Part shown: positions 32,800 through 46,194 of the stretch, in pieces
How positions within the stretch are numbered: the first letter of the stretch is position 1
Layout: every line of letters begins with the position of its first letter
Source: Odontocerum albicorne
Taxonomy: Eukaryota; Arthropoda; Insecta; Trichoptera; Odontoceridae
Length of the DNA: 64,000 nucleotides
Reading direction: 5' to 3'
Assembly: GCA_949825065.1 (NCBI GenBank)
Contig: OX463855.1
Coordinates: forward strand, 36,074,281-36,138,280
Translations under genes and position numbers: made by a program
The notes under the pieces: model-generated
What the model was told of the DNA's origin: nothing
Seen by the model: the letters and a program-made list of their open reading frames with translations, nothing else
The model's database searches: none

Positions 32800-33290
32800 A
32801 AAGGAAATGCTCAGGCTTAACGAACAAGCAACTCCCCGTGCATAAGCTGGTGTCCATCGACGTAAGGTAATGGTGTGTATCTGGCGGGACAAAAAAGGCG
32901 TCATCTACTATGAATTGCTTCCAAGAAATACAACCATTAATTCGTAGGTTTATCGTTAACAACTTCGTCATGGAAGATGGCATCAAGTGATTTTTCAGCA
33001 TCATAGTGCCCGTACGCATACTTCTAATATTACAGAAGTGGCTATTCAAGAGCTCGGTTGGCAGGCCATTCCACATCCGCCCTACTCACCTGATCTTGCT
33101 CCATAATATTTTCATTTTTTCCGCTGTCTATCTAACAAATTCCGAAGAATCTCCTTAAACAACGTTTCTCTTTGCCAATTGTTTGGCTTGAAAACTTCTT
33201 CACCTCCGAATCATCGGATTTCTTCAGATGAGAAATCGAAAAATTACCAGAATCTTGGGAATCAATCGTAATCAATGCAAAATAATATAT
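32800..33290 (+). pseudogene. mariner transposase relic
   Basis: In order: 'RRKVMVCIWRDKKGVIYYEL', 'HHSARTHTS' (where the second Asp region should be; the Asp is lost), '[10 protein letters not shown]' (third Asp region) and 'ENFFTSESSDFF..IEKLPES' (C-terminus). Several stops. It is of a different mariner type from 9722-10705. Confidence 0.75.
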
Positions 33291-35165
<1,875 letters not shown>

Positions 35166-35212
35166 ATACATACATACAGAGATACATATGTACATACATA
35201 CATATATACATA

Positions 35213-35369
35213 CAGTACCCGGCGGTAAGTAATACACATAGTTTGTAGAGCGTCGTCTCTGTCGCACGATGCGCTAACCGCATCGTGACTACGACACCAG
35301 ACTGTTAGCGCATCGTACGACAGAGACGACGCTCTACAAACGATGTGTAATATTTGCCGCCGGGTACTG
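35213..35369. mobile_element. 157-bp hairpin MITE inside a TACA microsatellite
   Basis: The 66-bp arms (35213-35278 and 35304-35369) are about 94% complementary by eye, start CAGTACCCGGCGG and surround a 25-bp loop. The GC-rich arms stand out in the AT-rich surroundings. The target is a TACA repeat (continuing at 35370-35460 as CATA/CA repeats), so the exact target duplication cannot be told. Confidence 0.8.
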
Positions 35370-35469
35370 TACATACATACACACAAACACACATACATAC
35401 ATACACACATACATGCACACATACACACACATACACACACACACAAACACACACACACACACGCGTATA

Positions 35470-36463
35470 CCTTTTCATGTTCGTGAATATATATAAAGTT
35501 TAAGGAAAATCATATAACATTTTCGCTTTTAAGATATTTAGCATATTATAATAGTGCGACGTGTATTAATAAAATGGGCATAATACGGTGATATTTTGTG
35601 TATATTATTTATTAAACAATGTAATGTAATGCAATTTAAATATCTTATTATAACCACTAGTAATTCATTTAATAAAGTACACAAGAGTTTTTTTCACAGC
35701 ACTTCAGAAGATAATATATTTATTCTAAGATATTATATAATATTTACAAAATAATCCAATTCATCTTTTGAAATGTGAAAATTACGATTTAGAGAGACTG
35801 AATAACCAAAAAGGATGGAATAAAATCAGTTTTCAATATTGGAAAAGGTGCGTGGATGATCGATTGGGTGACATCATGATTCAACATACTAATTCATTCC
35901 ATTTTCATCACGCGAACTCCCAATTAGGGTAGGCAGAGAGAATATAACTAACATTTATTATATCCAGGCATATGCTTCTGTTGAGTCTTCACATACTATA
36001 CGTTCTCATGATAATCTCCAATATTTTTATTCTTATTTTTAGAGAATTCAAATCACTTGGTCTCTTTTTGTTCCCTCTTGACTACTAGAATGATTTTATA
36101 TAAATCTTTTAGCATTTATTCTTTCAAACAATCTGAATGCTCCTTTATTCATCTACATCATGAATTCTTTCCAACTCATTCTGTGTAACGCTCGCACTTC
36201 AACCGCAAACATCTTATTCTCATTTGTCAAATCTATGTTTCGCTTATATTATATCCTTTAGTTGGAACCTAAATGTCGTTTGTGCAGTCAACTTGACTTC
36301 ATTGGAAATGTTTCGGTCGGTAAAAATATGATATAACCAAGACATTAAACAAAGCAGTTCGTGGTATAGCACAACTCCATCATCTGTAAAATCGTATATC
36401 ATATACACAAAAAGTTATGTTCATCAAATGTACGTGATTTTCAATTGAACTAATTAAAATACT
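35470..36463. other. AT-rich spacer, nothing recognised
   Basis: No exon, array or terminal repeat seen on either strand. Confidence 0.4.
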
Positions 36464-36471
36464 GTTGTAAG

Positions 36472-36876
36472 CTACGTTCCCCCTATTTCTTTCATTGTGG
36501 GTGCGGCCCATCAACTTATATGTGCAAGAAAAAAAGAGGGAAGTGCGCAAATATGCATATTATGCATACATATAAATTACACATACATATAAATAATCTG
36601 AATATATAATAAATAAAAAATCATGGTCACCCTTATACACTATTATTTCCTTACGGCGCGTGGACTCTATATGGTATTTCCATATTCCGCACACATCTTA
36701 AAGAAAGGAACCTGAGAACCCATCATAAAATATCAAATAAAATATATAATTGCGCAAAACAAAATATGGTTACAAGTTCCCTTCTTTGAGATGTGTGCTT
36801 AAGGTGGAAACATGTGTGCGGACAATTTTTTAACAGATGTGCCGCCGCACACGCGCACACCTTAGAGGGAACGTTG
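36472..36876. mobile_element. hAT-type MITE with perfect 8-bp target duplication
   Basis: GTTGTAAG flanks both ends (36464-36471 and 36877-36884). The termini CTACGTTCCC and GGGAACGTTG are inverted repeats of about 10 bp. There is no transposase coding. The frame 36723-36953 overlaps its right end and is not supported. Confidence 0.75.
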
Positions 36877-37145
36877 GTTGTAAGTATATGAGTATTAATT
36901 CTGAAATACCATTCTTCACCCACATTCTTTTTTGCATATCCACAGTCTTTCAACTCCTCAAATGAAAAACGCGTTAATACGTTAATATAATTAGTTTCAA
37001 AGGAATATAATTTGATATTGGAATACTACCTGCTACGGTTTCTGAATATTCATCACACGTCGATAAAAAAGGATGCGATTTCGTAAAATTTCACAATAAT
37101 TGCTTTAAATTTATTAAAGTTCATGGAAAACAACTAAGTACAGAT

Positions 37146-38007
37146 TTATTGATAATTCAAGTCTCGTCTGGCTCTCGAGCTGGCTCGAGTGCCACCAGTT
37201 GTATTGCTGTATCCCGAATCTGACCCTAAAGAGTCCCTACTACAGGCAGTAGGAGGGCACGGTCCGTAGGCCGCGCAGGGCTCACAAGGAATCCTTCTGT
37301 GAGGAGCGCAATTATCCCATGCCTGAGTCCTTGGTGCTCCGACAGTTCCTACAGTTGGATATAGTCTTAGAAGAGCATCTAGAAGTAGGCCTTCGTGAAA
37401 TTCGGCAGCTCTATTATGTGGACGCTGTGGTGGCTTCCTTTGATGAGGAAGAGAGTTTGGGGGTCTTCCCCTGGAGCGTCTGGCTTCCCTGTGAATTGTT
37501 GAAATGCATGGTGCCGGGGGGAGTTCCCCCGCTAGGCTGAGTTCATCTCCGGCAAAGTCACCATCGCTGTCGTTAGGATCTCCGTGCCGCCGATGAAGCT
37601 CTTCGTAGACTGGTTCCTGCTCCCGAGGTCTGTAAGGTTCTGGTCCTGGCGACGAGCGCAGAAAGACAGGTGGACTTCGCGAGACGGGGTATCCGCTAGG
37701 AAAATGCGTCCCCAACTTGACGTCCAGCATCTGTAAAGATAAAGTTTAAATTCGGTTTAAATAATGAAAACATATTTTATATATCAGAATATCTAGTCAA
37801 TGACAGGACAGATTAAATTTAACAGAAATACCAGACGTTTTCTTGACGTGAAATCACAGAGAACTAAAGTACGCAGAATATTTAAACTCGGTCGGCGCAG
37901 CGAGCCTCCGTATGACATCGGACCTCCCAGAATATTATTTAGAATTATGATTTTACTGAACTGTTTACTTTATTTAATTTGATTTATTCAATACAAAAAA
38001 ATAGGGT

Positions 38008-38077
<70 letters not shown>

Positions 38078-40781
38078 ACAACCACAAACAAACACAAACA
38101 CACACTCTTTAACCAAATCGAATGATTATTTATTGCATATTTTAAGTATAATTCGTTGTGAGACTCTGAAAGTAGTTACAAAATAATGTCAGACTCGCTC
38201 CATCATTGGCTTTTTATAAAACCGGCTAAAAAACCTCTTAATTTCAACTCAGTAATATAAAGTGTTTCATTCCTGATTTTTCTTTCCTGTCCACCATTCC
38301 ATTCCTTTCCTTTGATTGATGATATCTCATTTTTATTTTTACAATGTATAAAATATTTTTCATGAATTTGGCACAGGTGAATCATTATTTGAACATTGTT
38401 TGCGACCATATAACTTCCGCATGGCAATAAGTCCACCTGATTGTTTTATATTGAAGTGTTTAGTAAATATTTAAATGACTCATTAGATTATTTTTTTATT
38501 CTATGCGTCCATTTAATTTAAAAGATTACGTTCAAAGATCACTACCGCAGTGTCGTAAATATACATATAATGTGATTTAAGGCAAGGAAGAGATTGCCAC
38601 ATAGCAATAAGCCTATTCATTTATACAGTTTTTTTTATTTATTTATATATTATATATGGTAATTTTTTTTATCAATATATGCATAATTTATTAATTTAAT
38701 GTGGACCCAAAAACAATTACTTTCACAGGCCGCCATGTGAGTTTGCTTCATGGATGCTAATATACTTAACATAACAATAAAACAGGTCGATATTTTGTGT
38801 TATTCTATCTATGGAAACAAATAAAAGAATATGCCATTTCAAATAAATTGTTTTTATTTAATTATTTAAACACGATAAGAAGTCTAAATCTACGTACTCG
38901 TAATTCATGAAAAAAAAAAAACAGATGCGTAAGACTCTCGCGCGGTAGAAGTGAAACTTCTTAGCTCCTAGGAAAAGTTGATTTTTTGCATTGGGTTTTT
39001 TCCCATTTGATAACGATTTTTTTAGGATTGGGAAATGGTTATGTGGAATTTAATTCAAGAAAATCTCTCTTAATTAAATAAAAAATGGTTATGTGGAATT
39101 TAATTCAAGAAAATCTCTCAATTATAAAAATTTTTTTTTTTATTTATTTTTAATATTGAATAATAATAATTTTAAAAATAAATAATCATTTTGCTAATAA
39201 TATAATACATTTAATAATATTAAATTTATATTTTTTAATACTAAATATATTAATATTTTTATGTTATTATTAATTATTAAATTAATTAATTTGAAATAAT
39301 AACTTAATTATTATATTATTTTTATTATATTATTTATAATATTATTTTATATTAATAATTAATTATAATATAATAATAATATAATTACTAATATTATAAT
39401 AACATATATATACATATATCATTATAATTACATATTAAATATAAATTACAAATTAAATAAATATTTAAGTAAATATTGAATAAAATAAAATAATATAAAA
39501 TAAAATATTTATTTTTATTTTTTTATAAATAATATTAATTTTAATAATAATACAATACATTTAATAATATTAAAACATTTTTAATTATTATTAATAATAA
39601 ATAATTATTAATATTAAAATAGTTAATAATATCTTATTAATAAATAAAATATTTAGTAATAATAAATAATACTTTAATAATACCGTTTCACTTTTCGTGA
39701 CGTTCAGGCCAATTTGCCCTACCGCGCCTATGAAAGTTTCACTTAAAAAAAAACTACAGGTAATTTTAAGTGGATAAACAAATTACATGGATCTGGGTTT
39801 GTTTTTTTTCTTTTATTTGCCGTGTTTTCAGTAAACTAGACTGTTGCCTGTGTCTTACTAAGTACATGTGACATGCAAACATATGTTGACGTTTTTTCTG
39901 ATTGTTGATTATACGAGTACAAACCCTGTTGAAAACTCTCAGCAACTTGATATAAAGTGACAATAAATTAAATGTACATACGAGTATGTTATAACATATG
40001 TAACACGCTAATAAAAAAACTTATAAGTCCATCCCACAAGTTCTCTCTAATCTTTATAGCAGAAATATAGAGTGATAATGGAGATAAATATATAAAAAAT
40101 AGTTTTGAATTATTCAAGATCTAAAAATACAAATCTAGTGGTTTCATTTTCATTTCAATATAGTACACTGTTTGTATTGGCGTTTAAGTTAAGTTAATTT
40201 TTTTGAAGAGATTACTGAATGGGATTAAACCGACCAGGTTGTACGAAATACAATGAAAGTGTGATAGAATACAATAAGAAAATAAAGTGCTCTAGGAGTA
40301 ACATGTATGATGAAACAGCGTTGTTTAAGAATCGTTTTCTTTAATTTTTTAAAGAATTTCTTTTAATTTAAATGGATACTGAAGTAAGGTTAACATTAGA
40401 TATTCAACGGGTATATAAAGAAACGTAACTGCGCTGCGTAAACAGCGTTGTAAAATTAGCTTTTTTATAGAATGTGAGGTTAAATTAAGTTAACGTTAGA
40501 TATTTACCGGTTAGATAACGAAACAGCGCATTTAACGGTTAAGTAACGAAACAGCGGTTTTAACGGTAAGTTAGCGAAACAGCACTTTTAGGTTTATCTT
40601 GTTTTTCAGTATTTTTTTTAGTTTTCTTTAAAATGAATGTGAGATTACCTCTAATTGGGAGTCAGGAGGTCTGTGAGAGAGGTCACCGATGTCTGGGAGA
40701 TCTTCGTACAGCGCTGCAGGGGCTGGCGGGGGCCCCCTAGAGGCTTTGCAGGGAAATAGATTCGCTACTTTTCTTTTGTGT
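37146..40781 (-). CDS. Unrecognised gene: two 3' exons of a Pro/Arg-rich tail
   Basis: Transcript order: exon 40781-40649 (acceptor after 'ttgtttcag', donor GAG|GTAATC), then the last exon 37730-37146, ending in a stop. The join is phase 0 and upstream exons (entering in phase 2) were not found. The visible 238 residues begin with a basic stretch (HKRKVANLFPCK), then Pro-rich sequence, two acidic tyrosine motifs LYEDL (Tyr 25) and VYEEL (Tyr 86), an acidic DSDGDFAGDEL, an Arg/Pro-rich middle, several Cys-Pro pairs (IPCEPC, CPPTAC) and the end SDSGYSNTTGG. High GC and no stops over 585 bp argue for real coding. The basic start would suit the inner side of a membrane segment, so a cell-surface receptor tail is possible, but I cannot name the family. 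Gene symbol withheld. Confidence 0.7.
38009..38104. repeat. (CA)n microsatellite
   Basis: About 60 bp of perfect CA dinucleotide, followed by AACA variants, in the intron of the gene 37146-40781. Confidence 0.95.
38195..38460 (+). mobile_element. LINE 3' UTR fragment
   Basis: It matches the 3' part of the LINE at 29400-32720 ('tttgattgatgatatctcat', 'gtttgcgaccatat', 'tggcaataagtccacc'). A second short tail piece is at 38586-38625. Confidence 0.7.
38926..39748. other. Extreme AT island bracketed by inverted GC-rich motifs
   Basis: From about 39121 to 39690 the sequence is nearly all A and T. Near the ends lie 'gcgcggtagaagtgaaactt' (38939) and the inverted counterpart 'ctaccgcgcctatgaaagtt' (39719). 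This could be a transposon with long AT-rich middle or a degenerate satellite. No coding. Confidence 0.45.
39765..39880 (-). repeat. Interspersed repeat B, copy 3
   Basis: This is the reverse complement of the phrases at 30310-30370 ('atggatctgggtttgtt', 'agtaaactagactgttgcct'). Confidence 0.5.
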
Positions 40782-40888
40782 CTGAAACAAAAGAATATTT
40801 ATTTATTACGATTTAAAAATTAATAAATGTTCAACACTAAAAATAAATAAACGAGGAAATGATAAACCCCATAAACTTTTACATTCTT

Positions 40889-41075
40889 GTTGTATACAGT
40901 GCAAACTGGCAGGGCTAATTGCAATGTTGAAAGTTCTTTTAACCCAACGGAAACATGCTAAAGAGGCTGTAAGTGAATACCAGACTGGATAATTATGATT
41001 TTTAAACCTGTGTTTTATTGGAAATCGAACCCTCATATCCCGGGTTGAAAGATAGGCATCGTTGTATATATTATT
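40889..41075 (-). mobile_element. tRNA-derived SINE
   Basis: The tail ('ttgtatacagtgcaaactgg'), body ('gtgaataccagactgg') and head ('ggaaatcgaaccctcat', 'gaaagataggcatc') are in family order and inverted. It lies just upstream of the exon at 40649-40781. Confidence 0.7.
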
Positions 41076-41379
41076 TTCATATGACAATGTAAGTAATATA
41101 TTTTAAAGGATAACTGATAAACATTAACCGATAAAAGAGCAGATGATATGAAAGAAAATAATGCTGTAACCTGCTTAACAAAATGAGATATCGTTATAAA
41201 TGTAGTGAACCACTTTTAACAACCATGTTATGACGATTACGTGTTAAGTGAACTCTCTAATAACACAGTCATTTTGAATACCATATGGATACCTAAAACT
41301 TTTATATATAATCTTTTAAAAATAAAATAAAAGCATGCCAGTGTGTTTCGGTCGTCTCCCTTTGGTGTTCCATTGGATC

Positions 41380-42330
41380 GACTACAGCGGTGTGTCCGTT
41401 AAGTTTGCTGGTATACAACGGATAACTAACTTAAAATGAATCAAAACTCCATGCCACATCTTTTCTTTTCTACTGAATTGACGTTGGAATGGCGAGGGGA
41501 TCCTCGACTACGAGGCCCAGCAACGATGACAACGAAATTAACTCATTAGTAAAATCTTCTTCTTCCTCTTCATTTAGGCCTGTTATGGTCCTGCATCATC
41601 GTTTCCCTCTTGTGACGTCGACTGCCAGCTGTCTTTCCATCTTTTGGGAGGTCGTCCTGGAGGTCTGCTTGCTTGGGGGATACTGTCCCTGGCCATTCTT
41701 ACGGCTCCTGGTTCGACCATTATGGATACATGTTCGTTCCAGAAACTTCTTCTTTGTCGTCCTCATCTGACAATATCTTCAACTTCGCACATCCTTCGGA
41801 TTTCTGTGTTTCGTACTCTATCACGAAGGGTTTTGCCAGCGATACTCCTGAGTACCTTCATTTCGCTGGTTCGAAGGAGATTTTTTGGTTCTGACAGTGC
41901 CGGCTCTGAACTCTATGCTGTACGTCATTATGGGGCGTACACAGGTCTTCTATATCTCACCATGCTTTGGATGTTCATATACTTGTTTTTCCAGATAGTG
42001 TTCTTTAAACATCTGGAAAAGCTGCGACCTTTTGTGATTGTTCAAGTACTTCGCCATAGAGGTCATTATTGCACATTATGCTAGCACCCAAGTATTGAAA
42101 TTTTGTAACTTGTTCAATTGGCGTGTCGTCGATCGCCACACCGCATCCAATTTGCTCTCTGGCTAGAGTCATGCATTTAGTCTTACTGACGGAGATAGAC
42201 ATGTTGTATTTTTTGGAAGTAGTGTGGAATCGATGTAGCATTTGTTGCAGGTCTTCCTCTGATTCGGCTATGATGGTGGCATCGTCAGCATATCATATGA
42301 TGTTTAGCATATTATGCCCATCTTGTATCC
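41380..42330 (-). pseudogene. RTE-like LINE: RT palm to C-terminus
   Basis: Reading leftward: 'YADDATIIAES' (catalytic palm motif, about 42290), 'HTTSKKYNMSISVSKTKCM', 'IEQVTKFQYLGA' (typical of RTE/BovB-like elements), then broken pieces, and the basic end 'RPPGRPPKRWKD'-like near 41650. Endonuclease absent; frameshifted. Confidence 0.75.
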
Positions 42331-43145
42331 CAGATTAAGGTCGGCAATTTCATCTATAATTTCATCCATATAATTTTATCCATAGTAGAATCTTGGGCCA
42401 GATAATTCACCTTTCCAGTACCTCATACCCTAGCCAAGATCCTGATGTTGGCAAGTCAAGATTTATTCCAAACAACTTGATATTTTCTTTTCAAACAACA
42501 TGAGATGCAGGACTTATCACTTAGAATATTCAGATGAACTTTTGCATGGTCAACCTTAATCTAAGTGACTTTTGAATATTATAATTAGTATTAACAAGAC
42601 GCTTTACTTCATCAATGAGAATTCGAGTTCAATTTGGTAAGAGTGTGCGAGTGTTTTTTTTTAAATTTTAAATAACATTTTATGTCATATATGGTACAGG
42701 GTTTTAGAATATCCTGGAATTAGCTGAGAAATGTTAACAAACAACCCAATAGCATTAAAAATGATTATATGATATACTGTACTGAGATACGGACAACTAT
42801 TTCAAGCCTTAAAATAAAGGTATGTTATATTTATTTTCTTTGAATATATAAGGAGAAGAAACTAAATTATGTTACGTATTTATTTTGGGCGCTTATTTAT
42901 AGTAATAAACTTTTATTTTTCTATTTTTTAATATCAATTTTTAAAACTGAAAATTTACAAGTTACTGCATTTTCTTAAGTTAATTTGGTTTATTTTCAAA
43001 TTACCAAAATTTAGGCGGAAAGATTTTAATTTTAAACGAAAATGTTGATTTTGACTTGTTATTGAATGCGTAGCTTAATTTTGTCAAAATGAAACCAGAA
43101 AAATGAATCCTGGGGCTGTTAAGTCGTTAAGGGTGATCTTGGTTA
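42331..43145. other. Spacer, nothing recognised
   Basis: No exon or repeat boundary was seen on either strand. Confidence 0.4.
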
Positions 43146-43919
43146 AGGCCCGTTCTCACGGTTCAAGTTTAGTTGACCGATTAAAGTTGATCAACAACAG
43201 TTGAATGAAATCTGTAGTGAGAACCTTTGTTTCAATAGAGTTGATCAACTTTTTAGTTGATCAAGAAAATACTATCGCAGTCAAACTCTATCGCTCAAGT
43301 TATGAGCTATCCGCCATTTGCTTTCAAGTTGAAACCTGTCTTGAAACGTGTGAACATGTGAATTCAAGTTGATTGTCAAGTTCGCTTTCAACTCGATAAA
43401 TATAAAAATAAATATGCAAGAGAAAATACTTTCGACGCCATTTTTAACTGAATTAAATTGAAACCGTTTATTGAATCAGTTTATATTGAAATGTGTGAAC
43501 CAAAACTGATTCAAGTCGTATTCAACTTTTGTTGATTAACTTTAATAGGTCAACTAAATTTGAACCGTGAGAACGGGCCTGTATTCAACTTTTGTTGATC
43601 AACTATAATCGGTCAATTAAACTTGAGCCGCGAGAACGCGCCTCCACTACAGATTTCATTCAACTTTTGTTGATCAACTTTAATCGGTCAACTAAATTTG
43701 AACCGTGAGAACGGGCCTGTATTCAACTTTTGTTGATCAACTATAATCGGTCAATTAAACTTGAACCGTGAGAACGCGCCTCCACTACAGATTTCATTCA
43801 ACTTTTGTTGATCAACTTTAATCGGTCAACTAAATTTGAACCGTGAGAACGGGCCTGTATTCAACTTTTGTTGATCAACTATAATCGGTCAATTAAACTT
43901 GAACCGTGAAAACGCGCCT
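43146..43919. mobile_element. Harbinger-like element with TTA target site and inner tandem units
   Basis: The ends AGGCCCGTTCTCACGGTTCA and its near complement form inverted repeats of more than 50 bp, flanked by TTA (43143-43145 and 43920-43922), a PIF/Harbinger-size target duplication. Inside, a 138-bp unit is repeated at least twice (the phrase 'gtgagaacgggcctg' at about 43567, 43705, 43843), and each unit contains the palindrome TTGATCAAC and further inverted copies of the terminus. No transposase. Confidence 0.7.
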
Positions 43920-44164
43920 TTAGGTTCATCGTTGAGTTGTGTTGTGTTACATATAGGTATACCTATCATCATGCCGTGTCCTTCTTGCGAGATAGGCAGA
44001 GAAAAAAGATCTCCAAACTTTTCTTTCCAATCACACAATTTTTGCTTCCTCCACATTCATGCATCTCTTCAAGTAAAATTTTCTATTATTAATATACTTC
44101 TCGTTTCATCTTCTTTTAAAATCTAGTTCATTAATTTAGTCGCGTTTTACTCGGTGTACCTCTT

Positions 44165-44450
44165 TCACGCACACTCACCTTGCACTTCTTACTTGTATCA
44201 TATCCTTCCTTAGTCATTCTTTCATCATTCATTCTCTCCATATGTCTAAACCATTTTAAAGCTCCTTCTCCATCTTATTTAAATCATTCATGTATTCATT
44301 TCTGATGTCTTCATTCCACCTCCCTTCATACATTGACTCTCCACATTTTTTTCTTAGTACACGCATCTCCACAGCATTAGTCTTACTCTTATCATCCTTC
44401 TGCCAAGTCCAAGTTTTATTTCCATTCATCAAGGTGGGCATCAACACCTT
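44165..44450 (-). pseudogene. RTE-like LINE C-terminal relic
   Basis: The - strand reads 'NGNKTWTWQKDDKSKTNAVE', 'MRVLRKKCGESMYEGR' and 'DLNKMEKEL', matching 'GSETWTWKYTERSRINAVEM' at 60740-60800. Decayed and 5'-truncated. Confidence 0.75.
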
Positions 44451-44459
44451 TTTTGTATT

Positions 44460-45085
44460 GTCATTTTGCTTCTGTTGATTATAGCGCTGATGTCATATAT
44501 CTCTATATGAGAGAGTTCGGTGTCTATCCATGGCTTTATCCTACTCAGTTCCTGCTGGGCATGCTCGGGTATAACTCCTTGAGCGTAAGAAGAGATGTGC
44601 GTCTCCTGGTATACGTTGTCAAACTCGTTCCAGGAGTTGTGAGCTGTCCAGCATTACTACAAAAATTAGCGTTAAATGTTCCTAACAATTACACTAGACT
44701 GCGCCGGCAAGAACTGTTCTTAATAACATACGCAAGAACGGGTCTTCCAGCCGCTATGCCTGTTGGAAGGGCCTTAACTCTTCTGAACGGGACTGCTTCG
44801 GATATTGACATATTTCATATCACATTACCAAAAGCAAAAGTAAATTTTCTTCTTAGATTGAGCGCGTTAGAAGGCACTCATCAACATACCTAAATGACTG
44901 TGAATATATGTGTGTAATATGTTTGTGTGTATTTACTCGTTTGTATGCATATGCATTATTTTTTATTTTATATAATTTTTTAACTTATTTTTTCCCCTCT
45001 ATGTAATTTTTCTTCTTTTTTGATATTTTGTATTTTCAAAGTAATTGGGCTAAGCCTGTTTTGAAAAAATAAATAAATAAATAAA
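44460..45085 (+). pseudogene. Jockey-type LINE C-terminus with poly(A)-like tail
   Basis: The frame 44453-44893 encodes 'MREFGVYPWLYPTQFLLGM', 'RRDVRLLVYVVKLVPGVVSC', 'RTGLPAAMPVGRALTLLNG' and 'DIDIFHITLP', the ending of non-LTR retrotransposon polyproteins. It is followed by a ~170-bp UTR and a (AAAT)n tail at 45066-45085. A decayed sister end is at 49210-49742. Confidence 0.75.
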
Positions 45086-45090
45086 TATAA

Positions 45091-45540
45091 CATTAAGTGC
45101 TCCGTTTACATTGTTTCCTGTCGCTACCCTTTTTTAATGTCTCTTTCAACTCACCCATCACACGTCAACATACTGCCCAGATAATTATTATGATTATAAT
45201 ACATTTTTCACATGTTGACGTTTATAAAAAAGGGGTGACTGTTTCTAATACTTTTAACATTTCTGGTACCTTAGTCAATTCTTTCATCAATAGATCGATA
45301 GAGCGTAATCAATCAATGAGAATCATAGACATTGATATGATCGTCATGGCGATAAAAAAATAACAATATTCATAAGTTAGGTATTTAGTATATCGCGATA
45401 AGACTTAAGTGATAAGTATATTCCCTGATAGTTGAACACCCTGTCATTATGAATATCTATTTATATATTCAACAGTAACAAAACCCAATTTATATGATAT
45501 TTTGTAAGAATCATATCGTATAATAGTGCATTGTATTACA
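45091..45540. other. Spacer, nothing recognised
   Basis: No supported feature; the open frame at 45097-45363 has no recognisable content. Confidence 0.4.
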
Positions 45541-45632
45541 TTACTTAGTTGGAAGAGATTGCCGTATGGCCGGTTTATTTATACATGGCAACACCTTCAA
45601 TCAATCAGAAATATTCTGTTTCCTTGAACCTA

Positions 45633-45860
45633 GGACGATTTTGGTGACCTAGTTGGTAGCCCAGGAATTGTGGGTTCGATTTCCATTGGAACCCAATTTT
45701 TTTAATGAATTCCAGTCAAGTTTTCCTTTCACGCCTAAATCATCTAGGTTGGTTATTCTCGGCCAATTTAATGGGTCTTGATTGGCAATGGCAAGAGTTG
45801 CCTTCCAAGTCTAGAGGCGTGGTGCTTGCGGATGATGAATACTGCAGACACTGGATAATA
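45633..45860 (+). mobile_element. tRNA-SINE with a different tail
   Basis: The head ('ggtgacctagttggtagccc', 'gggttcgatttcc') and body are as in the family, but after 'aggttggtt' it continues with 'attctcggccaatttaatgg' and 'agtctagaggcgtggtgctt', which recurs alone at 48841-48935. It is therefore a chimera or a SINE subfamily. Confidence 0.6.
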
Positions 45861-45867
45861 TATATTT

Positions 45868-46130
45868 TTTTATTAACCTGGCGAGTTTATTGCCATGTGG
45901 AAATCTCTTCCAGCCAACCAGAAATATGTTTTTATAGGCCCTAAGTGTTAACCAGACTGTTAGGTGGCCTAGTTGGTAGCCCAAGAATTGTGGGTTCGAT
46001 TTCCATTGGAACCCAATTTTTTTAATGAATTCCAGTCAAGTTTTCCTTTACGGCCTAAATCATCCGAGTTGGTTGGTTTAGATTGCCGCATGGCAATAAG
46101 ACCACCAGGCTGTACTGTATACAAAAAAAA
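45868..46130 (+). mobile_element. Two abutting SINE copies, head to tail-inverted
   Basis: 45872-45958 is the tail and body of a - strand copy. 45963-46130 is a near-complete + strand copy: head 'ggtggcctagttggtagccc', box B-like 'gggttcgatttc', and tail 'gccgcatggcaataagacca' ending in an A-run. Confidence 0.7.
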
Positions 46131-46194
46131 AATAATACATTTTAAATAGTAAAAATGACAACTTCATTGGTAACTACGAGTAGTTTTAAAATAT

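Noticed and set aside
37319..37540. 73-codon frame on the + strand
   Set aside because: It is the antisense shadow of the GC-rich last exon on the - strand, which has the splice site and longer frame.
45097..45363. 88-codon frame on the + strand
   Set aside because: No recognisable domain and no supporting context; consistent with a chance frame.
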